Shown piece after piece: positions 35,505 to 44,837 of a stretch of 64,000 bases of DNA. The position numbers and the translations under genes are program-made. The DNA comes from Escherichia fergusonii ATCC 35469 (GTDB taxonomy: Bacteria; Pseudomonadota; Gammaproteobacteria; Enterobacterales; Enterobacteriaceae), in the NCBI RefSeq assembly GCF_000026225.1, contig NC_011740.1, forward strand, positions 1,178,001 through 1,242,000, in the 5' to 3' direction. The notes beneath the pieces are model-generated. The model did no database searches and was not told the origin of the DNA. It saw nothing but the letters and a program-made list of their open reading frames with translations. Position 1 is the stretch's first letter; each line of letters opens with the position of its first letter.

Positions 35505-36044
35505 ATGACGGTGCAGCAAAGCAAACGACGGCCTCTGAGCCGCTACCTGAAAGACTTTAAACATAGCCAGACGCATTGTACCCACTGCCGCAAATTGCTC
35601 GATCGCATCACTCTTGTGCGCAGCGGGCAAATTGTTAACAAGCTGGAAATTGCTCGCCTTGATACCCCCATGGATGAGCCAGAGTGGCAAGAAGAACAAC
35701 AACAATGGTCTGCGCTGTGCCGTTTTTGTGGTGATCTGCATTGCAAAGCTCACAATGATTTCTTCGATATTGTGGGTTTTAAACAATTTCTGATAGAACA
35801 GGCCGAAATGAGCCATAGCTCCATTCGTGAGTATGTCGTGCGCCTGCGCCGCCTGGGTAATCACCTCCATCAACAACACGTTTCACGTGCGCTACTGGCA
35901 GAAGGATATCTGGATGAAATCCTTGCGCCATGGTTACCGCAAACCAGCACCACCAATTACCTTATCGCGCTGCGTAAATATGAGCAGTATCGATCACAAA
36001 ATCCTTCTTTACAGGTTCAGAGACTGACATCTGATATATATTAA
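35505..36044 (+). CDS. fliZ: Regulator FliZ
   Basis: 179 residues (K-12 183). The Cys-containing N-terminal part (HSQTHCTHCRKLLDR, CRFCGDLHC) precedes a core-binding-like helical domain (SIREYVVRLRRLGNHLHQQ) related to the N-terminal part of tyrosine recombinases, without the catalytic domain. In E. coli FliZ binds DNA and competes with RpoS, favouring motility over the curli and c-di-GMP programme. It is co-transcribed with fliA. Moderate divergence from K-12 is visible. Confidence 0.95.
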   Translation: MTVQQSKRRPLSRYLKDFKHSQTHCTHCRKLLDRITLVRSGQIVNKLEIARLDTPMDEPEWQEEQQQWSALCRFCGDLHCKAHNDFFDIVGFKQFLIEQAEMSHSSIREYVVRLRRLGNHLHQQHVSRALLAEGYLDEILAPWLPQTSTTNYLIALRKYEQYRSQNPSLQVQRLTSDIY

Positions 36045-36131
36045 AAATGAATAAGATGTAACGGAGTGTTTTTTGGCGCGAGTCAGAAACGCTCTACACT
36101 GATGCCGTTACTGACAACATTTGGGGTAATT

Positions 36132-36932
36132 ATGAAATTAGCACTTCTGGGACGTCGGGCGTTGTTGAGCGTTATGGCGCTGGCACTGGTTGCCGGAATG
36201 AGCGCAAAAACCTTTGCAGATGAAGGCCTGTTAAATAAAGTTAAAGAGCGCGGCACGCTGCTGGTGGGCCTCGAAGGTACTTATCCTCCGTTCAGTTTTC
36301 AGGGCGATGATGGCAAACTGACCGGTTTTGAAGTGGAATTTGCCCAGCAACTGGCAAAACATCTCGGTGTTGAAGCGACGCTTAAACCAACCAAATGGGA
36401 CGGAATGCTGGCATCGCTGGATTCAAAACGTATTGATGTGGTGATTAATCAGGTCACCATCTCTGACGAACGCAAGAAAAAATATGACTTCTCTACCCCC
36501 TACACCGTCTCCGGTATTCAGGCGCTGGTGAAAAAAGGTAATGAAGGAACGATTAAAACGGCGAATGATTTAAAAGGTAAAAAAGTGGGTGTCGGATTAG
36601 GGACGAACTATGAAGAGTGGTTGCGCCAGAATGTGCAGGGCGTAGACATTCGTACCTATGACGATGATCCAACCAAATATCAGGATCTGCGAGTCGGTCG
36701 AATTGATGCCATCCTGGTGGATCGTCTTGCCGCACTGGATTTGGTAAAGAAAACCAAAGACACACTTGCGGTAACAGGTGACGCGTTCTCCCGTCAGGAA
36801 TCGGGCGTGGCTGTGCGTAAAAACAATGAAGACCTGCTGAAAGCGGTCAATGAAGCGATTGCCGAAATGCAAAAAGATGGCACTTTGCAGGCACTCTCAC
36901 AAAAATGGTTTGGCGCTGATGTGACGAAATAA
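36132..36932 (+). CDS. tcyJ: Cystine-binding periplasmic protein TcyJ (FliY)
   Basis: 266 residues from the ATG at 36132, the K-12 form; an earlier ATG at 36066 would precede the signal peptide. The signal peptide is cleaved near SAKTFA/D. The family 3 solute-binding fold includes GTYPPFSFQGDDGKLTGFEVEF. It captures cystine and related sulfur amino acids for TcyLN. The former name fliY reflects its position after fliZ. dcyD, tcyL and tcyN follow, so transport and D-cysteine breakdown are linked. Confidence 0.97.
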   Translation: MKLALLGRRALLSVMALALVAGMSAKTFADEGLLNKVKERGTLLVGLEGTYPPFSFQGDDGKLTGFEVEFAQQLAKHLGVEATLKPTKWDGMLASLDSKRIDVVINQVTISDERKKKYDFSTPYTVSGIQALVKKGNEGTIKTANDLKGKKVGVGLGTNYEEWLRQNVQGVDIRTYDDDPTKYQDLRVGRIDAILVDRLAALDLVKKTKDTLAVTGDAFSRQESGVAVRKNNEDLLKAVNEAIAEMQKDGTLQALSQKWFGADVTK

Positions 36933-36946
36933 TCATTGTAAACGAC

Positions 36947-36976
36947 AAAAAAGGCGCTTTAACCGGCGCCTTTTTT
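36947..36976 (+). terminator. Terminator after tcyJ
   Basis: AAAAAAGGCGC at 36947-36957 pairs with GCGCCTTTTTT at 36967-36977 across a short loop. It separates tcyJ from dcyD; read-through may give the strong binding-protein expression typical of ABC systems. Confidence 0.88.
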
Positions 36977-37038
36977 ATTTAATTCTCAACCGGGTGCATA
37001 ATAAACAATAACTCACATCAATGTTTACCGGAGGCTCC

Positions 37039-38025
37039 ATGTCACTGCAAAACTTAACGCGTTTCCCGCGTCTGGAATTTATTGGCGCACCAACGCCTCT
37101 TGAATATCTGCCGCGTTTTTCTGATTACCTCGGTCGTGAAATATTTATAAAACGTGATGATGTGACGCCGCTGGCAATGGGCGGCAATAAAGTCCGCAAA
37201 CTGGAATTCCTTGCCGCCGATGCGCTGCGGGAAGGTGCTGATACTCTGGTAACGGCAGGGGCAATTCAGTCAAATCATGTGCGCCAGACAGCCGCTGTGG
37301 CGGCAAAACTGGGCTTGCATTGTGTCGCTTTACTGGAAAATCCCATCGGTACGCAGGCAGAAAACTATCTCAGTAATGGCAATCGACTATTGCTGGATTT
37401 ATTCAACGTTCAGGTGGAGATGTGCGCAGCACTCGATGATCCAGATGCACAATTACAGGAGCTCGCCACGCGCATAGAAGCTCAGGGATTTCGTCCGTAT
37501 GTTATTCCGGTCGGCGGTTCAAATGCGCTGGGGGCGCTGGGCTATGTCGAAAGCGCGCTGGAGATCGCACAACAGTGCGAAGGTGCGGTTAATCTTTCTT
37601 CGGTGGTGGTGGCTTCCGGTAGCGCGGGTACACATGCCGGGCTGGCGGTAGGGCTGGAACATCTGCTGCCAGAAACTGAATTGATCGGGGTTACCGTTTC
37701 CCGCTCCGTTGCCGACCAAAAACCGAAAGTGGTTGCTTTGCAACAGGCGGTCGCTCGTGAACTTGAACTGAGTGCAGCGGCAGAAATTACACTCTGGGAT
37801 GAATACTTTGCACCAGGGTACGGCACGCCGAACGAAGAGGGGATGGAAGCTGTGAAATTGCTGGCGCGGCTGGAAGGCATTTTGCTTGATCCGGTTTATA
37901 CCGGCAAAGCGATGGCCGGGTTGATTGATGGCATCAGCCAGAAACGCTTTAAAGATCAGGGCCCGATTCTGTTTATTCATACTGGTGGGGCGCCTGCGCT
38001 TTTCGCCTATCATCCGCACGTATAA
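37039..38025 (+). CDS. dcyD: D-cysteine desulfhydrase DcyD
   Basis: 328 residues from the ATG at 37039, after a GGAGG ribosome site. It is a fold-type II PLP enzyme of the ACC deaminase family. The PLP-binding Lys is in MGGNKVRKLEF (about residue 51), with QSNHVRQTAAVAA and SGSAGTHAG phosphate-binding loops. It converts D-cysteine to pyruvate, sulfide and ammonia. It lies between cystine binding-protein and permease genes, as in K-12. Confidence 0.97.
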   Translation: MSLQNLTRFPRLEFIGAPTPLEYLPRFSDYLGREIFIKRDDVTPLAMGGNKVRKLEFLAADALREGADTLVTAGAIQSNHVRQTAAVAAKLGLHCVALLENPIGTQAENYLSNGNRLLLDLFNVQVEMCAALDDPDAQLQELATRIEAQGFRPYVIPVGGSNALGALGYVESALEIAQQCEGAVNLSSVVVASGSAGTHAGLAVGLEHLLPETELIGVTVSRSVADQKPKVVALQQAVARELELSAAAEITLWDEYFAPGYGTPNEEGMEAVKLLARLEGILLDPVYTGKAMAGLIDGISQKRFKDQGPILFIHTGGAPALFAYHPHV

Positions 38026-38040
38026 CTTTCGGAACTGCTC

Positions 38041-38709
38041 ATGCAAGAAAGTATTGATTTAGTAATTGAATCCTTGCCATATCTACTCAAAGGTGCGGTC
38101 TTTACTCTGCAATTAAGTATTGGCGGGATGTTTTTTGGGCTGCTGCTTGGGTTTATTCTTGCGTTAATGCGGCTTTCTCCGGTTGGGCCACTGCGCTGGC
38201 TGGCACGGTTTTATATCTCGATTTTTCGTGGCACGCCGCTTATTGCACAGCTATTTATGATCTATTACGGTTTGCCGCAGTTTGGTATTGAACTCGATCC
38301 GGTGCCGTCGGCAATGATTGGTTTGTCATTAAACACGGCGGCATATGCTGCCGAGACTTTACGGGCAGCTATTTCTTCTATTGATAAAGGGCAGTGGGAA
38401 GCGGCAGCCAGTATTGGTATGACGCCCTGGCAAACGATGCGCCGGGCAATTTTGCCCCAGGCAGCACGTGTGGCATTACCCCCACTGAGCAACAGTTTTA
38501 TCAGTCTGGTGAAAGACACTTCGCTGGCGGCGACGATTCAGGTGCCAGAGTTGTTCCGTCAGGCACAGTTGATCACCTCGCGTACGCTGGAAGTGTTCAC
38601 GATGTATCTGGCGGCCTCCCTGATTTACTGGATCATGGCAACAGTGCTTTCTACCCTGCAAAACTATTTCGAAAATCAACTTAACCGCCAGGAGAGAGAG
38701 CCGAAATGA
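38041..38709 (+). CDS. tcyL: Cystine ABC transporter permease TcyL (YecS)
   Basis: 222 residues with about five membrane spans and the permease EAA loop (QWEAAASIGMTPWQTMRRAILPQA) that contacts the ATPase. It is a His/Glu/Gln-type amino-acid permease that works as a dimer. The stop overlaps the tcyN start by four bases (ATGA). Substrates are cystine, diaminopimelate and related compounds. Confidence 0.97.
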   Translation: MQESIDLVIESLPYLLKGAVFTLQLSIGGMFFGLLLGFILALMRLSPVGPLRWLARFYISIFRGTPLIAQLFMIYYGLPQFGIELDPVPSAMIGLSLNTAAYAAETLRAAISSIDKGQWEAAASIGMTPWQTMRRAILPQAARVALPPLSNSFISLVKDTSLAATIQVPELFRQAQLITSRTLEVFTMYLAASLIYWIMATVLSTLQNYFENQLNRQEREPK

Positions 38710-39458
38710 GTGCGATAGAAGTTAAAAACCTGGTAAAAAAATTCCATGGTCAAACTGTATTACACGGGATTGATTTGGCGGTGAAAACCGGGGAAGTGGT
38801 GGCGATTATTGGCCCCAGCGGTTCCGGGAAAACGACGTTGTTACGTAGTATTAATCTCCTGGAACAACCGGAGTCTGGCACGATTAAAGTGGGAGAGATA
38901 ACGATCGATGCCGGACGTGCGCTTAGCCAACAAAAAGGGCTAATCCGCCAGCTGCGTCAGCATGTCGGTTTTGTTTTTCAAAACTTTAATCTGTTTCCTC
39001 ACCGTACAGTGCTGGAAAATATTATTGAAGGACCGGTAATCGTTAAAGGCGAAGCAAAAGAAGAGGCGATAGCACGTGCGCGGGAGTTACTGGCGAAAGT
39101 TGGCCTTGCCGGTAAAGAAAACAGTTATCCACGTCGCTTGTCAGGAGGGCAACAACAGCGTGTGGCGATCGCTCGTGCACTGGCGATGCGCCCGGAAGTT
39201 ATTTTATTTGATGAGCCGACGTCGGCATTAGATCCTGAGTTAGTCGGGGAAGTGTTAAATACAATTCGTCAACTGGCCGAAGAAAAGCGAACCATGGTAA
39301 TAGTAACTCATGAAATGAGTTTTGCCCGTGATGTTGCTGATCGGGCAATATTTATGGACCAGGGTAAAATTGTTGAACAAGGGCCAGCAAAATCACTATT
39401 TGCTGATCCAAAACAGCCTCGAACCCGTCTGTTCCTGGAAAAATTTCTTCTGCAATAA
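38706..39458 (+). CDS. tcyN: Cystine ABC transporter ATP-binding protein TcyN (YecC)
   Basis: 250 residues. Walker A is GPSGSGKTT, the Q-loop VFQNFNLF, the signature LSGGQQQRVAIARAL, Walker B VILFDEPTSALDPE, and the switch His in IVTHEMSF. It powers cystine uptake with TcyJ and TcyL. It is coupled to tcyL by a four-base overlap and is the last gene of the set. Confidence 0.97.
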   Translation: MSAIEVKNLVKKFHGQTVLHGIDLAVKTGEVVAIIGPSGSGKTTLLRSINLLEQPESGTIKVGEITIDAGRALSQQKGLIRQLRQHVGFVFQNFNLFPHRTVLENIIEGPVIVKGEAKEEAIARARELLAKVGLAGKENSYPRRLSGGQQQRVAIARALAMRPEVILFDEPTSALDPELVGEVLNTIRQLAEEKRTMVIVTHEMSFARDVADRAIFMDQGKIVEQGPAKSLFADPKQPRTRLFLEKFLLQ

Positions 39459-39470
39459 AGCGGATAAAGA

Positions 39471-39508
39471 TTCCCCAGGCTGCGTGTTGGTCTGGGGAAT
39501 ATATTCTT
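39471..39508 (+). terminator. Terminator after tcyN
   Basis: TTCCCCAG at 39471-39478 and CTGGGGAA at 39492-39499 form an eight-base stem, followed by a T-rich run. It lies 12 bases after the tcyN stop. Confidence 0.75.
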
Positions 39509-39685
39509 TTCGAATTTTTAGATATTGAATTTTTCTAAATGCAATACCCTGAAATTAGTAGGAAAAGTTGCTGAAACTAATTAAACCGTCAACGAAGTGA
39601 TTATTTTTTTATATAAAATATGTTTATGTGATAGTTTATTTCATCCGTATAAATGAGTTTAGCGCCATGGGATATTGCAATTTGT

Positions 39686-40408
39686 ATGCATGATATTGAA
39701 TTTTTCACCTGGCGACGGACTATGCTGTCACGCTTTCAGGAAATGGCTTCCGCTGAAGATGTTTTTCAGGAATTACAATTTCAAACACAAAAACTGGAAT
39801 TTGATTATTATTCTTTGTGTGTCCGTCATCCCGTCCCGTTTACAAGGCCCAAAGTGGCGTATTATTCAACTTATCCTGAAGCCTGGGTGTCTTATTACCA
39901 GCAGCACAACTTTTTAGCGATCGATCCCGTCTTAAAGCCAGAAAACTTTAGTCAGGGCCATCTGTTGTGGGATGACGCATTGTTTAGCGAAGCACAACCA
40001 CTGTGGGATGCGGCGCGGGCGCATGGGTTGCGTAGAGGGGTAACGCAATACTTGATGTTGTCTAATAGAGCGCTTGGTTTTCTTTCGCTTTCCCGCATGA
40101 GTGCTCGTGAAGGGCCAATTGCCCATGATGAACTGGAGTTGAAACTGCAACTTCTGGTACGTGAAAGTCTTAATGTTCTGGCACGATTGCAACACGAGAT
40201 GGTGATGACGCCCGCGATGCGTTTTAGTAAACGGGAAACTGAAATCCTGCGCTGGACAGCAGAAGGGAAGACCTCAGCAGAGATCGCCATGATTTTGTCG
40301 ATATCAGAAAATACCGTCAATTTTCATCAAAAGAATATGCAGAAAAAATTCAATGCCCCCAATAAAACGCAGGTGGCCTGTTATGCGGCGGCAACGGGGA
40401 TAATCTGA
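39686..40408 (+). CDS. sdiA: LuxR-type quorum-sensing regulator SdiA
   Basis: 240 residues from the ATG at 39686, the K-12 length (MHDIEFFTWRR). The ribosome site is weak; an earlier ATG at 39653 adds eleven residues. The N-terminal autoinducer domain (about 10-165) keeps YYSLCVRHPVPFTRPKV and the WVSYYQQHNFLAIDPV pocket segment. The C-terminal GerE-type HTH (about 175-240) is KRETEILRWTAEGKTSAEIA. Without a synthase partner it detects AHLs of other bacteria, and it can activate uvrY and cell-division genes in E. coli. Confidence 0.97.
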   Translation: MHDIEFFTWRRTMLSRFQEMASAEDVFQELQFQTQKLEFDYYSLCVRHPVPFTRPKVAYYSTYPEAWVSYYQQHNFLAIDPVLKPENFSQGHLLWDDALFSEAQPLWDAARAHGLRRGVTQYLMLSNRALGFLSLSRMSAREGPIAHDELELKLQLLVRESLNVLARLQHEMVMTPAMRFSKRETEILRWTAEGKTSAEIAMILSISENTVNFHQKNMQKKFNAPNKTQVACYAAATGII

Positions 40409-40436
40409 AGGGAAAACCGTTCTGTGTGAAAAAGGC

Positions 40437-40474
40437 AAAAACCGGCTGAAAGTCAGGCTTTCAGCCGGTTTTTG
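40437..40474. terminator. Bidirectional terminator between sdiA and yecF
   Basis: A 15-base perfect stem, AAAACCGGCTGAAAG at 40437-40451 with CTTTCAGCCGGTTTT at 40457-40471, has a five-base loop. A-run and T-run on the two sides allow it to work for both convergent genes. Confidence 0.93.
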
Positions 40475-40475
40475 T

Positions 40476-40700
40476 TTACTGGCGGTAAGCCTGTTTAATT
40501 TGCTTAACAGTTTTAGAAAATACCGCAGCCTGAGTTTCATCTGCGATCAGCGCCAGCTGTTTTTCCATTTTCAACATTACGCGCCCGGCGTCAGCTTGCC
40601 CCATGGCCTGTAACATCAGGGTTAACATGGACTTCAGGCAAGCGATTTCATGAGCCAGATCTTGAGTATTTTCAGCAGTGGAAAAATCAGGCGTACTCAT
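40476..40700 (-). CDS. yecF: YecF, small conserved protein (DUF2594)
   Basis: 74 residues, nearly identical to K-12 YecF (MSTPDFSTAEN, ending VKQIKQAYRQ). It is a helical cytosolic protein of unknown function with a Met-rich middle (LKSMLTLMLQAMGQ). It is divergent from uvrY and convergent with sdiA, as in E. coli. Confidence 0.95.
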   Translation of the reverse strand: MSTPDFSTAENTQDLAHEIACLKSMLTLMLQAMGQADAGRVMLKMEKQLALIADETQAAVFSKTVKQIKQAYRQ

Positions 40701-41145
40701 TTATTTTCCTCTAAATGTTGCAATGACAAATGTGAAGGCGGCGGAGTATATCATAAGCCCGGCGAAAAATATCAGTGGTTAATTTATGAGCGTAAATATC
40801 ATTGCCACCAGACGAATAAACAATTTGCAATCAAGCTTATATTTTATTCATTCATCGTTTATCTCGCGTATATAGTTCGTTAATTGTTGTTACAAAAATG
40901 CATGTTAATTTGAATGTGATGGACAGCAAGGTGAATTTTTTGTCACTTTTCTGAAACCTGTCTCGCTTACCGCGCGGCGAGCAGGCTGTAGAGGAAGGCG
41001 TTACAGGAAACTGTACGAAATAATTTCCAAAAACGAGAGCAAAATCTAATGACGGACATTTTAACATTTCAAAGTTGGGGTAAAACCCGCTAATATAGGG
41101 ACGACATAATATCAGTAGCGTTATCCCTATTCTGGAGATATTCCT
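40701..41145. promoter_or_regulatory. Divergent intergenic region between yecF and uvrY
   Basis: About 445 bases without a supported gene. One 77-codon frame (40650-40883) starts inside yecF and has no family likeness. The region is AT-rich and must contain the promoters of yecF and uvrY; CsrA- and SdiA-linked control is known for uvrY in E. coli but no site could be placed. The uvrY ribosome site (CTGGAGA) is at about 41132. Confidence 0.55.
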
Positions 41146-41802
41146 TTGATCAACGTTCTTCTTGTTGATGACCACGAACTGGTGCGCGCAGGGATACGAC
41201 GCATTCTGGAAGATATAAAGGGTATAAAAGTTGTCGGTGAGGCATGTTGCGGCGAAGACGCCGTTAAATGGTGCCGTTCTAACACCGTCGATGTGGTGTT
41301 GATGGACATGAGTATGCCTGGTATCGGTGGCCTTGAAGCAACGCGCAAAATCGCGCGCTCTTCAGCAGATATCAAAGTGATTATGTTGACCGTTCACACT
41401 GAAAACCCGTTGCCTGCAAAAGTCATGCAGGCGGGTGCGGCAGGTTACCTGAGCAAAGGAGCAGCCCCCCAGGAAGTGGTTAGCGCGATTCGTTCTGTTT
41501 ATTCAGGGCAGCGGTATATTGCGTCGGATATTGCGCAGCAGATGGCGCTCAGCCAGATCGAGCCGGAAAAAACCGAAACGCCTTTTGCCAGTTTGTCCGA
41601 ACGTGAATTGCAGATTATGCTGATGATCACCAAAGGCCAGAAGGTTAATGAGATCTCAGAACAACTGAATCTCAGCCCGAAAACGGTGAACAGTTATCGC
41701 TACCGTATGTTCAGTAAACTAAACATTCACGGTGATGTTGAACTGACCCACCTGGCGATTCGCCATGGCCTGTGTAATGCGGAGACATTATCAAGCCAGT
41801 GA
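41146..41802 (+). CDS. uvrY: Response regulator UvrY of the BarA-UvrY system
   Basis: 218 residues starting with TTG at 41146, the start used in K-12 (MINVLLVDDHEL). The receiver domain has acidic DD at 8-9, phospho-Asp54 in VLMDMSMPG and Lys in YLSKG. The NarL/GerE-type HTH is at about 145-210 (SERELQIMLMITKGQKVNEISEQL). UvrY-P activates the CsrB/CsrC RNAs and so controls carbon storage, motility and biofilm. It overlaps uvrC by four bases. Confidence 0.98.
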   Translation: MINVLLVDDHELVRAGIRRILEDIKGIKVVGEACCGEDAVKWCRSNTVDVVLMDMSMPGIGGLEATRKIARSSADIKVIMLTVHTENPLPAKVMQAGAAGYLSKGAAPQEVVSAIRSVYSGQRYIASDIAQQMALSQIEPEKTETPFASLSERELQIMLMITKGQKVNEISEQLNLSPKTVNSYRYRMFSKLNIHGDVELTHLAIRHGLCNAETLSSQ

Positions 41803-43631
41803 GTGATCAGTTTGATGCCAAAGCGTTTTTAAAAACCGTTACCAGTCAGCCCGGCGTCTATCGTATGTATGATGCCGGCGGTACGGTCATTTATGTGGGT
41901 AAAGCCAAAGACCTCAAAAAACGCCTTTCCAGTTATTTCCGCAGCAACCTTGCTTCACGTAAAACAGAAGCACTGGTTGCTCAGATCCAGCAAATTGATG
42001 TCACGGTGACACACACCGAGACGGAAGCTCTGTTACTGGAGCATAACTATATTAAGCTTTATCAACCGCGCTATAACGTACTGTTGCGCGATGATAAATC
42101 TTATCCCTTTATATTCCTGAGCGGTGACACGCACCCGCGTCTTGCTATGCATCGCGGTGCAAAGCACGCGAAAGGGGAGTATTTTGGCCCCTTCCCAAAT
42201 GGTTATGCCGTGCGGGAAACGCTGGCACTACTCCAAAAAATCTTCCCTATCCGCCAGTGTGAAAACAGCGTTTATCGCAACCGCTCTCGTCCTTGTCTGC
42301 AATACCAGATTGGCCGCTGCCTGGGGCCGTGTGTAGCTGGTCTGGTCAGCGAAGAAGAGTACGCTCAGCAGGTTGAATACGTACGCCTGTTTTTATCTGG
42401 CAAAGATGATCAGGTGCTTACACAACTGATTGCACGTATGGAAAAGGCCAGTCAGAACCTTGAATTTGAAGAGGCAGCACGTATTCGGGATCAAATTCAG
42501 GCCGTTCGCCGGGTAACTGAAAAACAATTTGTTTCTAATACCGGTGATGACCTGGATGTTATTGGTGTGGCGTTTGATGCAGGCATGGCATGTGTACATG
42601 TACTATTTATTCGTCAGGGAAAGGTACTAGGCAGTCGCAGTTATTTTCCAAAAGTTCCTGGTGGCACTGAGCTTGGCGAAGTCGTTGAAACCTTTGTCGG
42701 GCAGTTTTATCTGCAGGGAAGCCAGATGAGAACGTTGCCTGGCGAAATCCTGCTTGATTTTAATCTCAGTGATAAAACGCTGCTTGCCGATTCACTTACA
42801 GAGCTGGCGGGGCGGCGGATCAACGTCCAGACCAAACCACGTGGTGATCGTGCGCGTTACCTTAAACTGGCGCGAACGAATGCTGCGACAGCACTGACCA
42901 GCAAGCTTTCGCAACAATCCACCGTTCATCAGCGTCTCTCGGCCCTCGCAACGGTATTGAAACTTCCTGAAGTTAAACGGATGGAGTGTTTCGATATCAG
43001 TCATACCATGGGGGAACAGACCGTAGCGTCTTGTGTGGTGTTTGATGCCAATGGTCCGTTGCGGTCGGAATATCGCCGTTACAACATTACGGGTATTACA
43101 CCCGGCGATGATTATGCGGCAATGAATCAGGTTCTTCGTCGTCGCTATGGCAAAGCAATCGAAGAAAGTAAGATTCCGGACGTTATCCTGATCGACGGTG
43201 GTAAAGGGCAGCTGGCGCAGGCCAAAGCTGTTTTTGCCGAACTGGATGTTCCCTGGGATAAAAACCGTCCGCTGCTTTTGGGCGTTGCCAAAGGCGCTGA
43301 CCGTAAAGCCGGGCTGGAAACGTTATTCTTTGAACCAGAAGGGGAAGGGTTTAGTTTGCCGTCAGATTCTCCCGCTCTGCATGTCATCCAGCATATTCGC
43401 GATGAATCGCACGATCACGCCATTGGCGGGCATCGTAAAAAACGGGCCAAAGTCAAAAACACCAGTACCCTGGAAACGATCGAAGGTGTCGGTCCTAAGC
43501 GCCGTCAAATGCTGTTGAAATATATGGGCGGTTTGCAAGGATTACGTAACGCAAGTGTCGAGGAAATTGCAAAAGTGCCGGGTATTTCGCAAGGTCTGGC
43601 AGAAAAGATCTTCTGGTCGTTGAAACATTGA
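41799..43631 (+). CDS. uvrC: UvrABC excinuclease subunit C
   Basis: 610 residues, the E. coli length, starting with GTG at 41799 in a four-base overlap with uvrY. The N-terminal GIY-YIG nuclease (VYRMYDAGGTVIYVGKAKDLKKR, about 15-95) makes the 3' cut. Then come a Cys-rich stretch, a UVR motif for UvrB binding (about 205-240), an RNase H-like domain for the 5' cut (about 380-535), and tandem helix-hairpin-helix motifs (TIEGVGPKRRQMLL, KVPGISQGLAEKIF). It acts in nucleotide excision repair. Confidence 0.98.
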   Translation: MSDQFDAKAFLKTVTSQPGVYRMYDAGGTVIYVGKAKDLKKRLSSYFRSNLASRKTEALVAQIQQIDVTVTHTETEALLLEHNYIKLYQPRYNVLLRDDKSYPFIFLSGDTHPRLAMHRGAKHAKGEYFGPFPNGYAVRETLALLQKIFPIRQCENSVYRNRSRPCLQYQIGRCLGPCVAGLVSEEEYAQQVEYVRLFLSGKDDQVLTQLIARMEKASQNLEFEEAARIRDQIQAVRRVTEKQFVSNTGDDLDVIGVAFDAGMACVHVLFIRQGKVLGSRSYFPKVPGGTELGEVVETFVGQFYLQGSQMRTLPGEILLDFNLSDKTLLADSLTELAGRRINVQTKPRGDRARYLKLARTNAATALTSKLSQQSTVHQRLSALATVLKLPEVKRMECFDISHTMGEQTVASCVVFDANGPLRSEYRRYNITGITPGDDYAAMNQVLRRRYGKAIEESKIPDVILIDGGKGQLAQAKAVFAELDVPWDKNRPLLLGVAKGADRKAGLETLFFEPEGEGFSLPSDSPALHVIQHIRDESHDHAIGGHRKKRAKVKNTSTLETIEGVGPKRRQMLLKYMGGLQGLRNASVEEIAKVPGISQGLAEKIFWSLKH

Positions 43632-43687
43632 GTCCGCTGTAGCAACATAGGGGTAATTTCTCTGACAACAGATAGTTACCCGTCATT

Positions 43688-44236
43688 ATGCAATTTAATA
43701 TCCCTACGTTGCTCACGCTGTTTCGCGTCATCCTTATCCCATTCTTTGTATTGGTCTTTTATCTCCCTGTCACCTGGTCGCCATTTGCTGCTGCGCTTAT
43801 TTTCTGCGTCGCGGCAGTGACCGACTGGTTTGATGGTTTCCTGGCGCGGCGCTGGAATCAAAGCACCCGTTTCGGGGCGTTTCTTGATCCCGTTGCCGAC
43901 AAAGTCCTGGTGGCAATTGCAATGGTACTGGTTACCGAGCACTACCACAGCTGGTGGGTGACGTTACCGGCAGCAACCATGATTGCGCGTGAAATTATTA
44001 TTTCTGCACTGCGTGAGTGGATGGCGGAACTGGGCAAACGCAGTAGTGTGGCTGTATCCTGGATTGGTAAAGTGAAAACCACGGCACAAATGGTAGCGCT
44101 GGCATGGCTGTTATGGCGTCCAAACATTTGGGTCGAGTATGCGGGGATTGCATTATTCTTCGTTGCTGCTGTGCTGACACTGTGGTCAATGTTCCAGTAT
44201 TTGAACGCTGCGCGAGCAGATTTGCTTGAACAGTGA
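43688..44236 (+). CDS. pgsA: Phosphatidylglycerophosphate synthase PgsA
   Basis: 182 residues with four or five membrane spans. The CDP-alcohol phosphotransferase motif is complete: DWFDGFLARRWNQSTRFGAF then LDPVADK. It joins CDP-diacylglycerol and glycerol-3-phosphate, the first committed step to phosphatidylglycerol and cardiolipin. It lies after uvrC and before glyW-cysT-leuZ, the order of E. coli. Confidence 0.98.
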   Translation: MQFNIPTLLTLFRVILIPFFVLVFYLPVTWSPFAAALIFCVAAVTDWFDGFLARRWNQSTRFGAFLDPVADKVLVAIAMVLVTEHYHSWWVTLPAATMIAREIIISALREWMAELGKRSSVAVSWIGKVKTTAQMVALAWLLWRPNIWVEYAGIALFFVAAVLTLWSMFQYLNAARADLLEQ

Positions 44237-44387
44237 TCGTTTCGCCGCAATTTTCAGCAAACGATCATCTGCGGCAAAAAATATCGTTGACTCATCGCGT
44301 CAGGTAAGTAGAATGCAACGCATCGAACGGCGGCACTGATTGCCAGACGATAATGAAATCAAGTGATTAACAAATTGCTTGGTGAAT

Positions 44388-44463
<76 letters not shown>

Positions 44464-44517
44464 GTTTAAAAGGCATCGGCGATAAGCGGGTGTCTGGCTG
44501 AAAGGCCTGAAGAATTT

Positions 44518-44591
44518 GGCGCGTTAACAAAGCGGTTATGTAGCGGATTGCAAATCCGTCTAGTCCGGTTCGACTCCGGAACGCGCCTCCA
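44518..44591 (+). tRNA. cysT: tRNA-Cys (anticodon GCA)
   Basis: 74 bases with encoded CCA. GGCGCGT pairs with ACGCGCC, the anticodon loop is TTGCAAA, and the T-arm has GGTTCGACTCC. It is the middle tRNA of the cluster. Confidence 0.98.
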
Positions 44592-44603
44592 ATTTCTTCC
44601 CGA

Positions 44604-44690
44604 GCCCGGATGGTGGAATCGGTAGACACAAGGGATTTAAAATCCCTCGGCGGCAACGCTGTGCGGGTTCAAGTCCCGCTCCGGGTACCA
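44604..44690 (+). tRNA. leuZ: tRNA-Leu (anticodon TAA)
   Basis: 87 bases with encoded CCA and a long variable arm typical of tRNA-Leu. GCCCGGA pairs with TCCGGGT, and the anticodon loop is TTTAAAA. Last tRNA of the cluster. It reads UUA/UUG codons. Confidence 0.98.
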
Positions 44691-44733
44691 TGGGGAAGAT
44701 AAGAATAAAATCAAAGCAATAAGCAGTGTCGTG

Positions 44734-44758
44734 AAACCACCTTCGGGTGGTTTTTTTG
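44734..44758 (+). terminator. Terminator after the tRNA cluster
   Basis: AAACCACC at 44734-44741, a TTCG tetraloop and GGTGGTTT at 44746-44753, then a T-run. It lies about 43 bases after leuZ. Confidence 0.93.
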
Positions 44759-44837
44759 TTTTTGTCTTTATTATTTCCAACGTAAATGCAAAAAAAGAGG
44801 GCATCGTCGCCCTCTACAGATACTCCCCGCTAACTTG

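Noticed and set aside
40650..40883. 77-codon frame starting inside yecF on the other strand
   Set aside because: It overlaps a conserved gene and has no ribosome site or family.
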